A stretch of 64,000 bases of DNA, from positions 124,001-188,000 of the forward strand of contig JAFTNZ010000030.1 in NCBI GenBank assembly GCA_017451645.1, written 5' to 3'. The notes beneath the pieces are model-generated. The model was given only the letters and a program-made list of their open reading frames with translations, searched no databases and was not told where the DNA came from. The stretch comes from Bacteroidaceae bacterium (GTDB lineage: Bacteria; Bacteroidota; Bacteroidia; Bacteroidales; Bacteroidaceae). Positions 53,301 through 61,200 of the stretch are shown in pieces. Position 1 is the first letter of the stretch. Every line of letters starts with the position of its first letter. The translations under genes were made by a program, and so were the position numbers.

Positions 53301-54616
53301 CATATTTTAAATTCTTGGAATAAAGGTGAAGAACGAGGGATGACGCGAAGCCCTATTATTATAGTTTTCTCTTCACCATTTTTGATTATAGTTTTCTCTT
53401 TATTCTCAAATTCACAGATACTAATTAGACTCTTTTGGCTTTTTAAACGACGTTGATAGAATATCACCACATCACGAATTTTAGCTTTTAATTCAGGTGT
53501 CAGTTCTTTATGATATTCAACTTGTTTTTCCCAAATAGTTTCAAATTCATCCAAATAATCTTGTCGGTAATAAACAGTGTTTTTCAAACTCCTATTTGGA
53601 TTTTCATCTAACGACTCCATCAGCGCTTGACCGACGGTCTGTTTTTTGAAATAGAGGGACTTACTACGGTCGCTGATTGCTCCTAAATAACCACTCGAAG
53701 AGTTTATCTCACCATTGATATTTTGCAACACAATAGCTAATTCTTCCAATCCAAGCTGTTTAGATAAAGCTTTTACGCGCCATTGATAGTCTTCCACCTT
53801 TTGTTCAAGCCCTTTGGTCGTACGTTTTATTCCTGTCAGCTTAAACTGTCTTTCTGTATTTTTTGTTTGATTCGTATCCTCGTTCCATGTAGTAACGGTT
53901 TCGTTCCATATAAAGAACTTTTGTAAGATAGCCCATGTCTGCGATTTGTTTTTCCCTCTGATTTCCTCTTTGGCCTCTTCAAGTAATGTTTGTGGGTAAA
54001 ACTGTTTTTGGAAATCCCATATTCGATTTAATTCGTTTTGTAAATCCGAACGATAAAAATCTGGAAAATGTCTCTTTCCATTCATTAAAAGTTGTAAGCA
54101 TAGTTCTCCTGGAGTAAGTTCTTCTTCATAAAGTTTTTTAGCAACTTCCATATCATCAATTAAAGTGCCATCTTCTTCACCTTTTGCCTTACGACTACTC
54201 TTATATCCACGTTTCTTGTTTATCATCAACAAAACGCGGGCAAACTCTTCCAGTGAAATTTCATCCGTTACAGCTTTAGCCCTTAATCGATAGGTCTCAA
54301 AAGTTGTTTTGTTTCCATTTTCTGAAAGTATAGTACCATCAGTTATAAATCCTACTTCGCGCAAAATCTTAATTAACTCTTCACGCCGTAGTTTATAGCG
54401 TTGTAGGTTACGGCGCATACTTCTTTTGAGAGTACGAGCTGTATTCGTTTCAATACTTTTACCTTTTTCAAAGTTCTGCAATTCGTCAACAGTTAAAGGG
54501 TTAACCCTTACCCCTAACTTGATAATCGAAGATTTTTCATTCGTGTTCTCCGCTTCATCCACTACCGCCCAACCGATACTATTTGTTCCTAAATCAAGGC
54601 CTAAAATACGTTTCAT
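50342..54616 (-). CDS. cas9: Cas9 endonuclease, type II-C
   Basis: A 1424-residue Cas9. RuvC-I: RILGLDLGTNSIGW with Asp8. Arg-rich bridge helix at about 60-80 (RTLKRSMRRNLQRYKLRREE). RuvC-II: DEIRIELAREL with catalytic Glu. HNH: FDIEHIIPKSRLFDDSFSN with Asp808, His811 and the Asn. RuvC-III: DHRHHAMDALTVAF. All nuclease residues are intact. Length and the lack of csn2 or cas4 fit type II-C as found in Bacteroidota. A C-terminal region of about 350 residues reads the PAM, which cannot be predicted here. The minus-strand -7 box TAATTTTG lies at 54642-54649. Confidence 0.97.
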   Translation of the reverse strand: MKRILGLDLGTNSIGWAVVDEAENTNEKSSIIKLGVRVNPLTVDELQNFEKGKSIETNTARTLKRSMRRNLQRYKLRREELIKILREVGFITDGTILSENGNKTTFETYRLRAKAVTDEISLEEFARVLLMINKKRGYKSSRKAKGEEDGTLIDDMEVAKKLYEEELTPGELCLQLLMNGKRHFPDFYRSDLQNELNRIWDFQKQFYPQTLLEEAKEEIRGKNKSQTWAILQKFFIWNETVTTWNEDTNQTKNTERQFKLTGIKRTTKGLEQKVEDYQWRVKALSKQLGLEELAIVLQNINGEINSSSGYLGAISDRSKSLYFKKQTVGQALMESLDENPNRSLKNTVYYRQDYLDEFETIWEKQVEYHKELTPELKAKIRDVVIFYQRRLKSQKSLISICEFENKEKTIIKNGEEKTIIIGLRVIPRSSPLFQEFKIWQTLNNIEVSVADRQIKRKKKKEDTLSLFSEPDEFELTGKRGLTQEEKELLAKELFIRERLTKSEVLKILFENPQELDMNFKQIDGNKTGYQLFQAYSKVLELSGHEPIDFKKPIDEIMEHTESVFSSLGWNTNVLSFDSSKKLDEQDYYKLWHLLYSFEGDNTITGDGNLKQKIAMLCGFDLEYAPALSAVTFIDDYGNLSAKAIRKILPFMKEGNQYDIACTYAGYRHSASSLTKEEIENKQLKEKLELLPKNSLRNPVVEKILNQMVNVINEIITTYGKPDEIRIELARELKKNQKEREELTKSIANATKETEAIRKILQTEFGMAHVSRNDILRYRLYEELKDNGYKTLYSDTYIPREDIFSKKFDIEHIIPKSRLFDDSFSNKTLEVRSINIEKGNKTAYDFVADKYGEDTLQKYINRCEALFKNKKTKLRKLKMTESEIPSDFIERDLRNTQYIAKKALAMLNEICRRVVATTGSVTDKLREDWQLVDVMKELNWDKYATIGAVEYFEDKDGRRIGRIRDWTKRNDHRHHAMDALTVAFTKDVFVQYFNNKNASDKPNSNEFAIKNKYFNEGKAIAPIPLSEFRSEAKREMEDILVSIKAKNKVVTNNINFSKRKGGVNQRVQQTPRGQLHLETVYGSHKEYVTKEEKVNASFDETKIMTVCKRIYRDALLKRLKDNGNDPKKAFTGKNSLEKNPIWLNEEKSKAVPVKVKTVTMETVYTVRKPIDANLNIEKVVDAKIRRLLEERIAKYGNAKLAFANLEDDPIWLNQKKGIQLKRVTIYGISNAQAIHEKRDKDGNYILDNKGNHIPVDFVNTGNNHHVAIYRKPVLDKQGLPTYDEQGNPLYELDEKVVSFYEAVARINEGLAVIDKTYRQEEGWQFLFTMKQNEYFVFPNEKTGFNPKDVDLINPNNYAMISPNLFRVQKFSSKDYTFRHHLETNVDSKKELQDMAWKRLTSFANLKGIVKVRVNHIGQIVSVGEY

Positions 54617-54669
54617 GATATCTCATTTTTTATTAATGCTACAAAATTATGTATTATTTTCTATAAATC

Positions 54670-54701
54670 CTTGCTTTACATTAAAAAACTGTATATATTT
54701 G
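54670..54701 (+). promoter_or_regulatory. tracrRNA promoter
   Basis: CTTG (54670-54673), 20-base spacer, TATATTTG (54694-54701). Start expected near 54708. Divergent from cas9. Confidence 0.8.
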
Positions 54702-54707
54702 CAGCAC

Positions 54708-54786
54708 TAATTGAAGCAAATCACAATAAGGATTATTCCGTTGTGAAGACATTAGGTTCCCTCGTCCTTCAACGGGGGATTTTTTT
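54708..54786 (+). ncRNA. tracrRNA
   Basis: The anti-repeat GAAGCAAATCACAA (54713-54726) pairs with repeat positions 2-15 over 14 bases with one G-U. It is followed by TAAGGATTATTCC, a small hairpin, and the AAGACAT segment also seen in II-C tracrRNAs. The end is a terminator: TCCCTCG (54758-54764) with CGGGGGA (54773-54779), then a T run. About 79 bases, on the opposite strand from cas9. Needed for crRNA binding and processing by Cas9. Confidence 0.92.
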
Positions 54787-54796
54787 ATATACATAA

Positions 54797-54899
54797 CATT
54801 CATCCGCAGGCAACGTTGGTGACGCGGGGCAATCATTTCCTTTTCAGGTATATGATAAAAATAGACTTTGGCGTCATCTGCGCTATCTGCGGATGAATG
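54797..54899. repeat. Spaced inverted repeat
   Basis: CATTCATCCGCAG (54797-54809) and CTGCGGATGAATG (54887-54899) are perfect reverse complements about 77 bases apart. Related ATCCGCG text occurs at 27068-27080. Nature unknown; perhaps a degenerate dispersed element. Confidence 0.55.
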
Positions 54900-54940
54900 G
54901 AATGTGTGTGTATCTTCCCTAATCTTTAAGGGAGGCAGTG

Positions 54941-55438
54941 TCAGTGCTTTTTCATCAGTTCTTCCACTTCTTGAGAGGCTTGGGTGTAGGCTTTTTCCCA
55001 GTCAGTGTCGAGGCTGAAGGGGGTCAGACAACCGGCCTCTCCGACAAAAGCTTGCACCTTTCCGGTGTCGGTGTCGCCGAACAACGGATTGTTGACAGAT
55101 GCATCCACATAGGCCATCAGTACTCCGTGTTGGCATTCGGCAGACACTTGGTGTGCACGACTCAGGTTGCGGAAGAAACTGCCCACAAACTCAGACAGAT
55201 AGTATGCCTGTGTGTCGAGGAAGGTGGTAGTCACCGTCTCCATCCGGGCTGAGGCTGTACCCTTCAGATAGTTGAGAGCCGTCACATAGAAGTGGTTCAC
55301 GTCTGTCTTGCTTTTGGGAGATTCGGGGTCGTTCAGCACTTGGCTGGCCGACTCATAGAGCCGGTTGTACACTTCTTGTCCATACGATTGCGTAGCGGCA
55401 GCCACCGCCAGCAGAACCACTGTCAATGTCTTTCTCAT
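54941..55438 (-). CDS. Secreted helical protein
   Basis: A 165-residue protein from MRKTLTVVLLAVAAATQSYG (signal peptide); a start 3 codons upstream is possible. The rest is helical with no membrane segment (VYNRLYESASQVLNDPES... DTDWEKAYTQASQEVEELMKKH). No family recognised. It follows the DUF4301 gene by about 38 bases on the same strand. Confidence 0.75.
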   Translation of the reverse strand: MRKTLTVVLLAVAAATQSYGQEVYNRLYESASQVLNDPESPKSKTDVNHFYVTALNYLKGTASARMETVTTTFLDTQAYYLSEFVGSFFRNLSRAHQVSAECQHGVLMAYVDASVNNPLFGDTDTGKVQAFVGEAGCLTPFSLDTDWEKAYTQASQEVEELMKKH

Positions 55439-55476
55439 TTCCAGCATATTGTTTCCTTATTTTTTTATACGATGAT

Positions 55477-56994
55477 TTACTGTTTGTGCTGTTCGCGCAG
55501 CAGGTCGTTCACGGTCTTCACGGGGTTGAATGTGCCGAGAGGTACTTCTACGAAGATGGTGTTCCAGTCGCTCATCGCTCCGTTCCACAAGCCCGGCAGT
55601 TCGAGTGCTTTCAGTTCGCGTCCGTTCTTCGACTTGTAGCTGATGAATCCTGTAGCCTTGTCCACGTGTCTGGTGAGGTCGAATTTTTCACCCTTGTAGT
55701 TTTTCACGGCACATACGAGATCCACGGGGTTGAAGTGTGTGCCCTGTTCGAACATGGCTTTCTTCTTCGGGTCGTTCATGTCTATCTGCGAACTTTCGAG
55801 AATTTGCAGCGACACTGTGCCATCGGGGTTGTATGCAAGGAATGGTCCTCCACCGGGTTCGCCCACATTTTTCACCATGCCACACACACGCATCGGACGG
55901 TTCAGCTTCTTGCGCAGATAGATAGCCAGTTCACTGTCTTCCAGTTCCTTGATGTCAGTCTTCCGGCAGCAGAGCTGTTGTTGTACGAAGCGGATAATCT
56001 CCTCCATCTGTTCGTGTGTATATTGCCCGCTATCGAGCAGTTTCAGGTATTCGAAGGCTTGTTGTTGGAGTGTGACGAGCACACCGGCCAAGAGGTTCTT
56101 GTAAGTGACGGTTTCAGCTTTCAGCCGGTCGGGTACCACGTTGTCAATGTTCTTGATGAAGATGATGTCGGCATCCAAATCGTTGAGGTTCTCGATGAGT
56201 GCTCCGTGTCCGCCGGGTCGGAACAACAGCGAGCCATCTGCATTGCGGAAAGGTTTGTTTTCCATGTCGGCAGCTACGGTGTCAGTCGAACTCTTCTGTT
56301 CCGAGAAGCTGATGTGGTAGTCTATTCCGTAGTGTGCGGCATACTCCCCGGCCTTTTCCTCTACCAGTTTTTCGAAGAGAGGTCTGTGTTCGGGCGACAC
56401 GGTAAAGTGTACGTTCACCTCTCCCCCATTGCCGTTGGCATAGAGTGCACCTTCTACCAGATGCTCTTCGAGCGGTGTGCGCGAGCCCTCTCCGTAAGAG
56501 TGGAATTTCAGCAGTCCCTTTGGCAGTTGTCCGTAGTTGAGTCCGGCCTGTTCGAGCAGTGCGGACACAACGGCTTTATATTCCCCTTCATCCATCAGTC
56601 CGTCTATGCCTTTTCCATACAGTTTGTGGCAAGTGTCATCAAGGTCTTTGTAGAAGGCGAAGCGGTGGATGTCTGCAAAGAATTTCTGTTCGAAGGCAGT
56701 AGTGGGCTGGTTGTTCTCTCCACCGAGGAATTCGAACAAGTTCTTGAACATTCGGCTGGCTGCACCTGATGCCGGCACGAATTTGACGACGCGCTTTCCG
56801 GTTTGCTGTTTATACACTTCCCAAGCCTTCAGATATGCATCGGGCATGGGGGAGATGATGCCTTTTTCCAACGATGCGGCTCCTTCCAGTTGCAGGTAGG
56901 GGAAACCGTTTTCGAAACTCTTCAGCTGGTCTTCTATCTGTGCTTCAGAGATGCCCTTGGCTGCCAGCTGTGCTTTGTCTTGTTGTGTCAACAT
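55477..56994 (-). CDS. DUF4301 family protein
   Basis: A 505-residue cytoplasmic protein matching DUF4301 throughout: FVPASGAASRMFKNLFEF near residue 75, LKFHSYGEGSRTPLEEHLVE, LFRPGGHGALIENLND and DADIIFIKNIDNVVPDRL. The Gly-rich loop and the FIKNIDN motif resemble sugar nucleotidyltransferases (UDP-sugar pyrophosphorylase-like), so it may act on a sugar nucleotide; function is not established. A minus-strand -7 box TAATTTTG lies at 57042-57049. Confidence 0.88.
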   Translation of the reverse strand: MLTQQDKAQLAAKGISEAQIEDQLKSFENGFPYLQLEGAASLEKGIISPMPDAYLKAWEVYKQQTGKRVVKFVPASGAASRMFKNLFEFLGGENNQPTTAFEQKFFADIHRFAFYKDLDDTCHKLYGKGIDGLMDEGEYKAVVSALLEQAGLNYGQLPKGLLKFHSYGEGSRTPLEEHLVEGALYANGNGGEVNVHFTVSPEHRPLFEKLVEEKAGEYAAHYGIDYHISFSEQKSSTDTVAADMENKPFRNADGSLLFRPGGHGALIENLNDLDADIIFIKNIDNVVPDRLKAETVTYKNLLAGVLVTLQQQAFEYLKLLDSGQYTHEQMEEIIRFVQQQLCCRKTDIKELEDSELAIYLRKKLNRPMRVCGMVKNVGEPGGGPFLAYNPDGTVSLQILESSQIDMNDPKKKAMFEQGTHFNPVDLVCAVKNYKGEKFDLTRHVDKATGFISYKSKNGRELKALELPGLWNGAMSDWNTIFVEVPLGTFNPVKTVNDLLREQHKQ

Positions 56995-57091
56995 AATGGC
57001 TTTATTGTTACAGTTTGTTTTTCCTTGGATAAAAATGTGCTCAAAATTACAAAAACTTCTTTTTCCTTGATAATAAATAAAAGAAAAAATG

Positions 57092-57099
57092 TACCTTTG
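57092..57099 (+). promoter_or_regulatory. -7 element of relA
   Basis: TACCTTTG, 21 bases before the ATG, with CTTG at 57066-57069 (spacing 22). Confidence 0.6.
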
Positions 57100-57120
57100 A
57101 CCTCAAATTTCATCTGAATT

Positions 57121-59358
57121 ATGGAAGATAAAGCATTTTTTACTCCTTCGGAAGTGGAGTTGGTCTTTACACTATACAGGCGGTTGCTTGGCCTTTCGGG
57201 CGACACATTGCAACCTGCAGACTGCCGTAAGTTGAAGCATCAGCTGGTGTGTGCGGCTCAGGCAGGTGCATTGGTGCGCGACAATTTTGGGCTGAACCCC
57301 ATCATCAAGGATATGCAGACGGCGGTCATCATTGCCGACGAGATAGGTATGCGCCGGGCTTCTATCCTGGGTATCATGCTGCACGGATGTGTACAGGCAG
57401 GAGTGATTACTGCCGAAGAGACTGAAAAGATGTTTGGCGAAGATGTGGCAGGCATCATCCGTGGTCTTGTGCGTATCAACAGGCTCTACGAGAAGAGTCC
57501 TGCCATTGCCAGTGAGAACTTCCGCAACCTCTTGCTTTCGTTTGCCGAAGATATGCGGGTGATACTGATAATGATAGCCGACCGTGTGAACCTGATGCGC
57601 CAAATCAGAGACACGACTGACGAAGAGGGACGTCTGCGGGTTGCACATGAAGCGGCCTATCTCTATGCTCCGTTGGCGCATAAGCTGGGACTCTACAAAC
57701 TGAAGTCGGAGCTGGAAGACCTTTCGCTCAAATACACCGAACACGACATCTACTACCACATACGCGAAAAGCTGAATGCCACCAAAGCTGCACGCGACCG
57801 CTACATAGCATCCTTCATTGCGCCCATCGAAGAGAAACTGCGCGAAGCCGGACTGCACTTCCACATCAAAGGACGGACGAAGAGCATACACTCCATCTAC
57901 CAGAAGATGAAGAAGCAGAAAACGGCTTTCGAAGGTATCTACGACCTCTTTGCCATCCGTGTGATACTCGATTCGGTGCCCGAACGCGAAAAGATGGAGT
58001 GCTGGCAGGTGTACAGCATCGTCACAGACATGTATCAGCCTAACCCGAAGCGTCTGCGCGACTGGCTTTCGGTGCCCAAGAGCAACGGATACGAGTCGTT
58101 GCACATCACTGTGTTGGGGCCTGAAAACACTTGGGTAGAGGTGCAGATACGCACCGAGAGGATGGATGCTGTGGCCGAACGCGGACTGGCTGCACACTGG
58201 CGATACAAAGGCATCAAAGGTGAAACGGGGCTTGATGAGTGGCTGACCTCCATACGCGAAGCTTTGGAAAGTGCCGATGGCGACGACATGCAGATGATGG
58301 ACCAGTTCAAGATGGACCTCTACGAAGACGAAGTGTATGTGTTCAGTCCCAAAGGAGACCTTTACAAGCTTGCCAAAGGAGCCACCGTACTCGACTTCGC
58401 CTTCCACGTACATACCAACGTAGGCAGCCGTTGTGTGGGTGCACGCATCAATGGCAAGAATGCCACCATCAGACAAAGGCTCAACAGCGGAGACCAGGTA
58501 GAGATACTCACCTCGAACAATCAGACGCCCAAACCCGGATGGCTCGACATTGTAGCCACTTCGAGGGCTAAAGCCAAAATACGGCAGGCTCTGAAGGAGA
58601 TAAGCAGCCGGCAGGCAGCCTTCGGAAAAGAGACCTTCGAGCGGAAACTGAAAAACCGCAAGATGGACTACGAGGAAGCCGTCACCATGCACCTTATCAA
58701 AAAGATGGGATACAAGGAAGTGAACCCCTTCTTCAGAGACATTGCCGACGAAGTGCTCGACATCAACGACGTCATGGAACGATATGCCGCCCAACTTCGC
58801 TACGAGACAGACCCCTTGCAACGGGCTGCAGAAGATGCTCCGGCAAGAAGTGCAGACTCTTTCAACCTGAGGCCTGACGAAGAGATGCAGAGCCGTATGG
58901 GAGCCGGTAGCGATGTGCTCGTCATAGATCAGGACCTCAAAGGCATCGACTTCACCCTGGCCAAGTGTTGCAATCCCATCTATGGCGACGATGTCTTCGG
59001 CTTCGTTACCTCGGGAGGAGGCATCAAGGTACACCGCACAGATTGCCCCAATGCACGCGAACTGCATTCACGCTTCGGCTACCGCATCGTCAAAGCACGA
59101 TGGGCAGGCAAACACAGTGGTTCGCAATACGAGATACGCCTTCGGGTAGTGGGAAACGATGACATAGGCATCGTCAACAACATCACCTCCATCATCTCCA
59201 AAGAGCAACACCTCATGCTGCGGGGCATATCCATCGATTCGCACGACGGACTCTTTTCAGGTACACTCACCGTGATGGTGGACGACACAGCCAAACTGGA
59301 ACTCCTCATCAAGAAACTCCGTACAGTGAAAGGTGTGAAGCAGGTGAACCGATGCTGA
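57121..59358 (+). CDS. relA: RelA/SpoT (p)ppGpp synthetase with degenerate HD domain
   Basis: A 745-residue long RSH enzyme. The N-terminal HD domain has lost its metal triad: the usual HD reads His88-Gly89 (GIMLHGCVQAG), and the DRxHNM motif reads DRVNLM (154-159), so ppGpp hydrolysis is unlikely. The synthetase domain is intact (GRTKSIHSIYQKMKKQ, YDLFAIRVI, SNGYESLH, VEVQIRT). A TGS domain (DEVYVFSPKGDLYKLAKG), a zinc-finger region (KCCNPIYGDDVFGFV) and a C-terminal ACT domain follow. It should be a ribosome-linked alarmone synthase of the stringent response. Overlaps or closely abuts rsmG. Confidence 0.92.
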   Translation: MEDKAFFTPSEVELVFTLYRRLLGLSGDTLQPADCRKLKHQLVCAAQAGALVRDNFGLNPIIKDMQTAVIIADEIGMRRASILGIMLHGCVQAGVITAEETEKMFGEDVAGIIRGLVRINRLYEKSPAIASENFRNLLLSFAEDMRVILIMIADRVNLMRQIRDTTDEEGRLRVAHEAAYLYAPLAHKLGLYKLKSELEDLSLKYTEHDIYYHIREKLNATKAARDRYIASFIAPIEEKLREAGLHFHIKGRTKSIHSIYQKMKKQKTAFEGIYDLFAIRVILDSVPEREKMECWQVYSIVTDMYQPNPKRLRDWLSVPKSNGYESLHITVLGPENTWVEVQIRTERMDAVAERGLAAHWRYKGIKGETGLDEWLTSIREALESADGDDMQMMDQFKMDLYEDEVYVFSPKGDLYKLAKGATVLDFAFHVHTNVGSRCVGARINGKNATIRQRLNSGDQVEILTSNNQTPKPGWLDIVATSRAKAKIRQALKEISSRQAAFGKETFERKLKNRKMDYEEAVTMHLIKKMGYKEVNPFFRDIADEVLDINDVMERYAAQLRYETDPLQRAAEDAPARSADSFNLRPDEEMQSRMGAGSDVLVIDQDLKGIDFTLAKCCNPIYGDDVFGFVTSGGGIKVHRTDCPNARELHSRFGYRIVKARWAGKHSGSQYEIRLRVVGNDDIGIVNNITSIISKEQHLMLRGISIDSHDGLFSGTLTVMVDDTAKLELLIKKLRTVKGVKQVNRC

Positions 59359-59417
59359 AAAAAATACAAAAAGACGACAAGCAAGAAGAAACTGACAAAA
59401 CGGAAAAAGAAACAGAA

Positions 59418-60044
59418 ATGACAATGGAAACAATCGAAAAATACTTCCCCACACTGACTGACGACCAGCGGACAAAGTTCCAAGCACTGCAAGCACTCTA
59501 CGAAGAGTGGAATGCCAAGATAAACGTCATCTCACGCAAAGACATCGGCAACCTCTACCTGCACCACGTGTTGCACTCGTTGGGCATAGCCAAGGTCATC
59601 AACTTCCGTCCCGGTACCAAAGTGATGGACTTGGGTTGTGGAGGAGGTTTTCCCGGTATCCCGTTGGCCATCCTTTTTCCCGAAACCACTTTCCACCTCG
59701 TTGACAGCATAGGAAAGAAGATACGCGTGTGCAACGAAGTCATATCCGGAGCCGGACTCACCAATGTCACTACCCGACATTGCCGTGCCGAAGAAGAAAA
59801 AGGCAAGTTCGACTTCGTGGTAAGCCGGGCTGTCATGCCATTCATGGACCTCGTCAAGCTTGTTCGCAAAAACATCTCCAAAGAGCAGCACAACGCTTTG
59901 CCGAACGGACTGATATGCCTGAAGGGAGGCGAACTCGAAAACGAAACCATGCCAATGCGCAACCGCGTGATGGTGACCGACCTGAAGGAACACTTCACCG
60001 AAGAATTCTTCGAAACAAAGAAAGTGGTATATATTGACTTATGA
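59418..60044 (+). CDS. rsmG: 16S rRNA (guanine527-N7)-methyltransferase
   Basis: A 208-residue SAM methyltransferase from MTMETIEKYFPTLTDDQ. An upstream ATG at 59352 that overlaps relA would add a 22-residue Lys/Glu-rich tail absent from the family. SAM loop VMDLGCGGGFPGIPLA, EEWNAKINVISRKD and DFVVSRAVMPF are diagnostic. It methylates G527 of 16S rRNA; loss gives low-level streptomycin resistance in other bacteria. Confidence 0.93.
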   Translation: MTMETIEKYFPTLTDDQRTKFQALQALYEEWNAKINVISRKDIGNLYLHHVLHSLGIAKVINFRPGTKVMDLGCGGGFPGIPLAILFPETTFHLVDSIGKKIRVCNEVISGAGLTNVTTRHCRAEEEKGKFDFVVSRAVMPFMDLVKLVRKNISKEQHNALPNGLICLKGGELENETMPMRNRVMVTDLKEHFTEEFFETKKVVYIDL

Positions 60045-60059
60045 TAAATTGCACATCAC

Positions 60060-60704
60060 ATGACAATCCGACGATTTGTATTCAATATGCTCGAGGTCAA
60101 CACCTATGTGCTGGCCGATGAAGAGAGCCGCGAAGCCGTAGTGATAGATGCCGCCTGCATGTCGCAAAGCGAATGCCTTGCCTTGGACAAGTACATCACT
60201 GACAACCGTTTGCAACCGAAACACCTGCTCAACACGCACCTCCACTTCGACCACATCTTCGGCAACCGCCACATCTACGAACACTATGGATTGAAGACCG
60301 AAGCCTCTGCCTACGACGAAGACTGGCTGGTCGAAGCCCCCAAACGCACCCGTATGTTCGGACTCTCCTTTCCCGGACACCCCGTAGCCATAGGCCGTTA
60401 TCTCAACGAAGGCGATACAGTGACCTTCGGACAATGCACCTTGCAATGTTTGGCCGTACCCGGACATTCACGCGGAAGTCTTGTCTTCCACTCCATCGGA
60501 GAGAAATGCATCTTTTCAGGCGATGCCCTGTTCAAACGCAGCATCGGACGTACCGACCTTCCGGGTGGTGACCACCAGACACTGTTGCAATCCATTCGCG
60601 AAAAGCTCCTCGTCCTGCCGGACGAAACCATTGTCTATCCCGGACATGGCGACTGTACAACCATTGGCGAAGAGAAGCGCAGCAACTGGTTCCTCACCTG
60701 CTGA
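60060..60704 (+). CDS. Metallo-beta-lactamase-fold hydrolase, glyoxalase II-like
   Basis: A 214-residue protein with the metal motif HLHFDH (His60, His62, Asp64, His65), later ligands in VPGHSRGS, FSGDALF and the final PGHGDCTTIGEE. This pattern is the YcbL/glyoxalase II-like group, hydrolysing thioesters such as S-lactoylglutathione or related; Bacteroidota lack glutathione, so the substrate is unclear. Lies 15 bases after rsmG. Confidence 0.9.
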   Translation: MTIRRFVFNMLEVNTYVLADEESREAVVIDAACMSQSECLALDKYITDNRLQPKHLLNTHLHFDHIFGNRHIYEHYGLKTEASAYDEDWLVEAPKRTRMFGLSFPGHPVAIGRYLNEGDTVTFGQCTLQCLAVPGHSRGSLVFHSIGEKCIFSGDALFKRSIGRTDLPGGDHQTLLQSIREKLLVLPDETIVYPGHGDCTTIGEEKRSNWFLTC

Positions 60705-60711
60705 GAAGCGT

Positions 60712-60792
60712 TTATTCCATTCCGCTCTTATGACCGGTCATTACTCCAAGAACATCTACTACAAGCGCGATAATAACCATAATCATAAACAT
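60712..60792 (-). CDS. 26-residue membrane peptide with strong ribosome site
   Basis: An ORF reading MFMIMVIIALVVDVLGVMTG then HKSGME. Residues 2-19 are a hydrophobic helix. The start is preceded by AAAAGGAGGAAACGAGTT, an unusually strong Shine-Dalgarno sequence (GGAGG 9 bases from ATG) in a genome that rarely uses one. A minus-strand -7 box TAATTTTG lies at 60854-60861. Composition resembles type I toxin or regulatory membrane peptides; no homologue recalled. Confidence 0.6.
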   Translation of the reverse strand: MFMIMVIIALVVDVLGVMTGHKSGME

Positions 60793-60870
60793 AACTCGTT
60801 TCCTCCTTTTACTTTAATCGTTAGACAACATGTTTCTCTTTCTCTTTTTGCCGCAAAATTACACGCATGT

Positions 60871-60889
60871 TGTCCCAAATCGTGGGACA
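60871..60889. promoter_or_regulatory. Palindrome upstream of the small peptide promoter
   Basis: TGTCCCA-aatcg-TGGGACA, a 7+7 palindrome just upstream of the minus-strand -7 box and upstream of the divergent DUF3791 promoter; a possible operator for either. Confidence 0.5.
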
Positions 60890-60914
60890 TGTAGGAGGAA
60901 ATTCCATACAAATG

Positions 60915-60945
60915 TTTGGAAACTCAAAAACAAAGTGTAAATTTG
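60915..60945 (+). promoter_or_regulatory. Promoter of DUF3791-DUF3990 trio
   Basis: TTTG (60915-60918), 19-base spacer, TAAATTTG (60938-60945): exact consensus. It rules out an upstream start at 60916 and supports the ATG at 60976. Confidence 0.85.
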
Positions 60946-60975
60946 CAACGTTCAATGAATTGGAAAAAGAAAAAT

Positions 60976-61200
60976 ATGAGTGAGCTAACAAAAAACAAGA
61001 TTGAATACATCATTGCCATTGTCAGTGACTTTGCTATGGCACACTCATTGACAAACATGCAAGCCTATCGCTATTTGGAACGGTACCAAGGCATCGACTT
61101 CATTGACCGTTTCTACGATGTGGAACATACCTTCTCGTTTGAAGATGTCATCGAAGACCTTACCGCTTATTGTCATCGGAAAGGAGGAGCTTTGGCATGA
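60976..61200 (+). CDS. DUF3791 family protein
   Basis: A 74-residue protein from MSELTKNKIEYIIAIVSDF; central MQAYRYLERYQGIDFIDRFYD is typical of DUF3791. All helical. It precedes and overlaps (ATGA) the DUF3990 gene. Family members are found beside DUF3990 proteins and are thought to be antitoxin-like partners, which is not proven. Confidence 0.82.
   Translation: MSELTKNKIEYIIAIVSDFAMAHSLTNMQAYRYLERYQGIDFIDRFYDVEHTFSFEDVIEDLTAYCHRKGGALA

Noticed and set aside
55426-56769. 447-codon plus-strand frame opposite the DUF4301 gene
   Set aside because: DUF4301 motifs lie on the minus strand; the other frame has no start context or domain.
57172-59067. 631-codon minus-strand frame opposite relA
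   Set aside because: Sense strand encodes synthetase, TGS and ACT domains; the antisense frame is low-complexity His/Val/Phe-rich.
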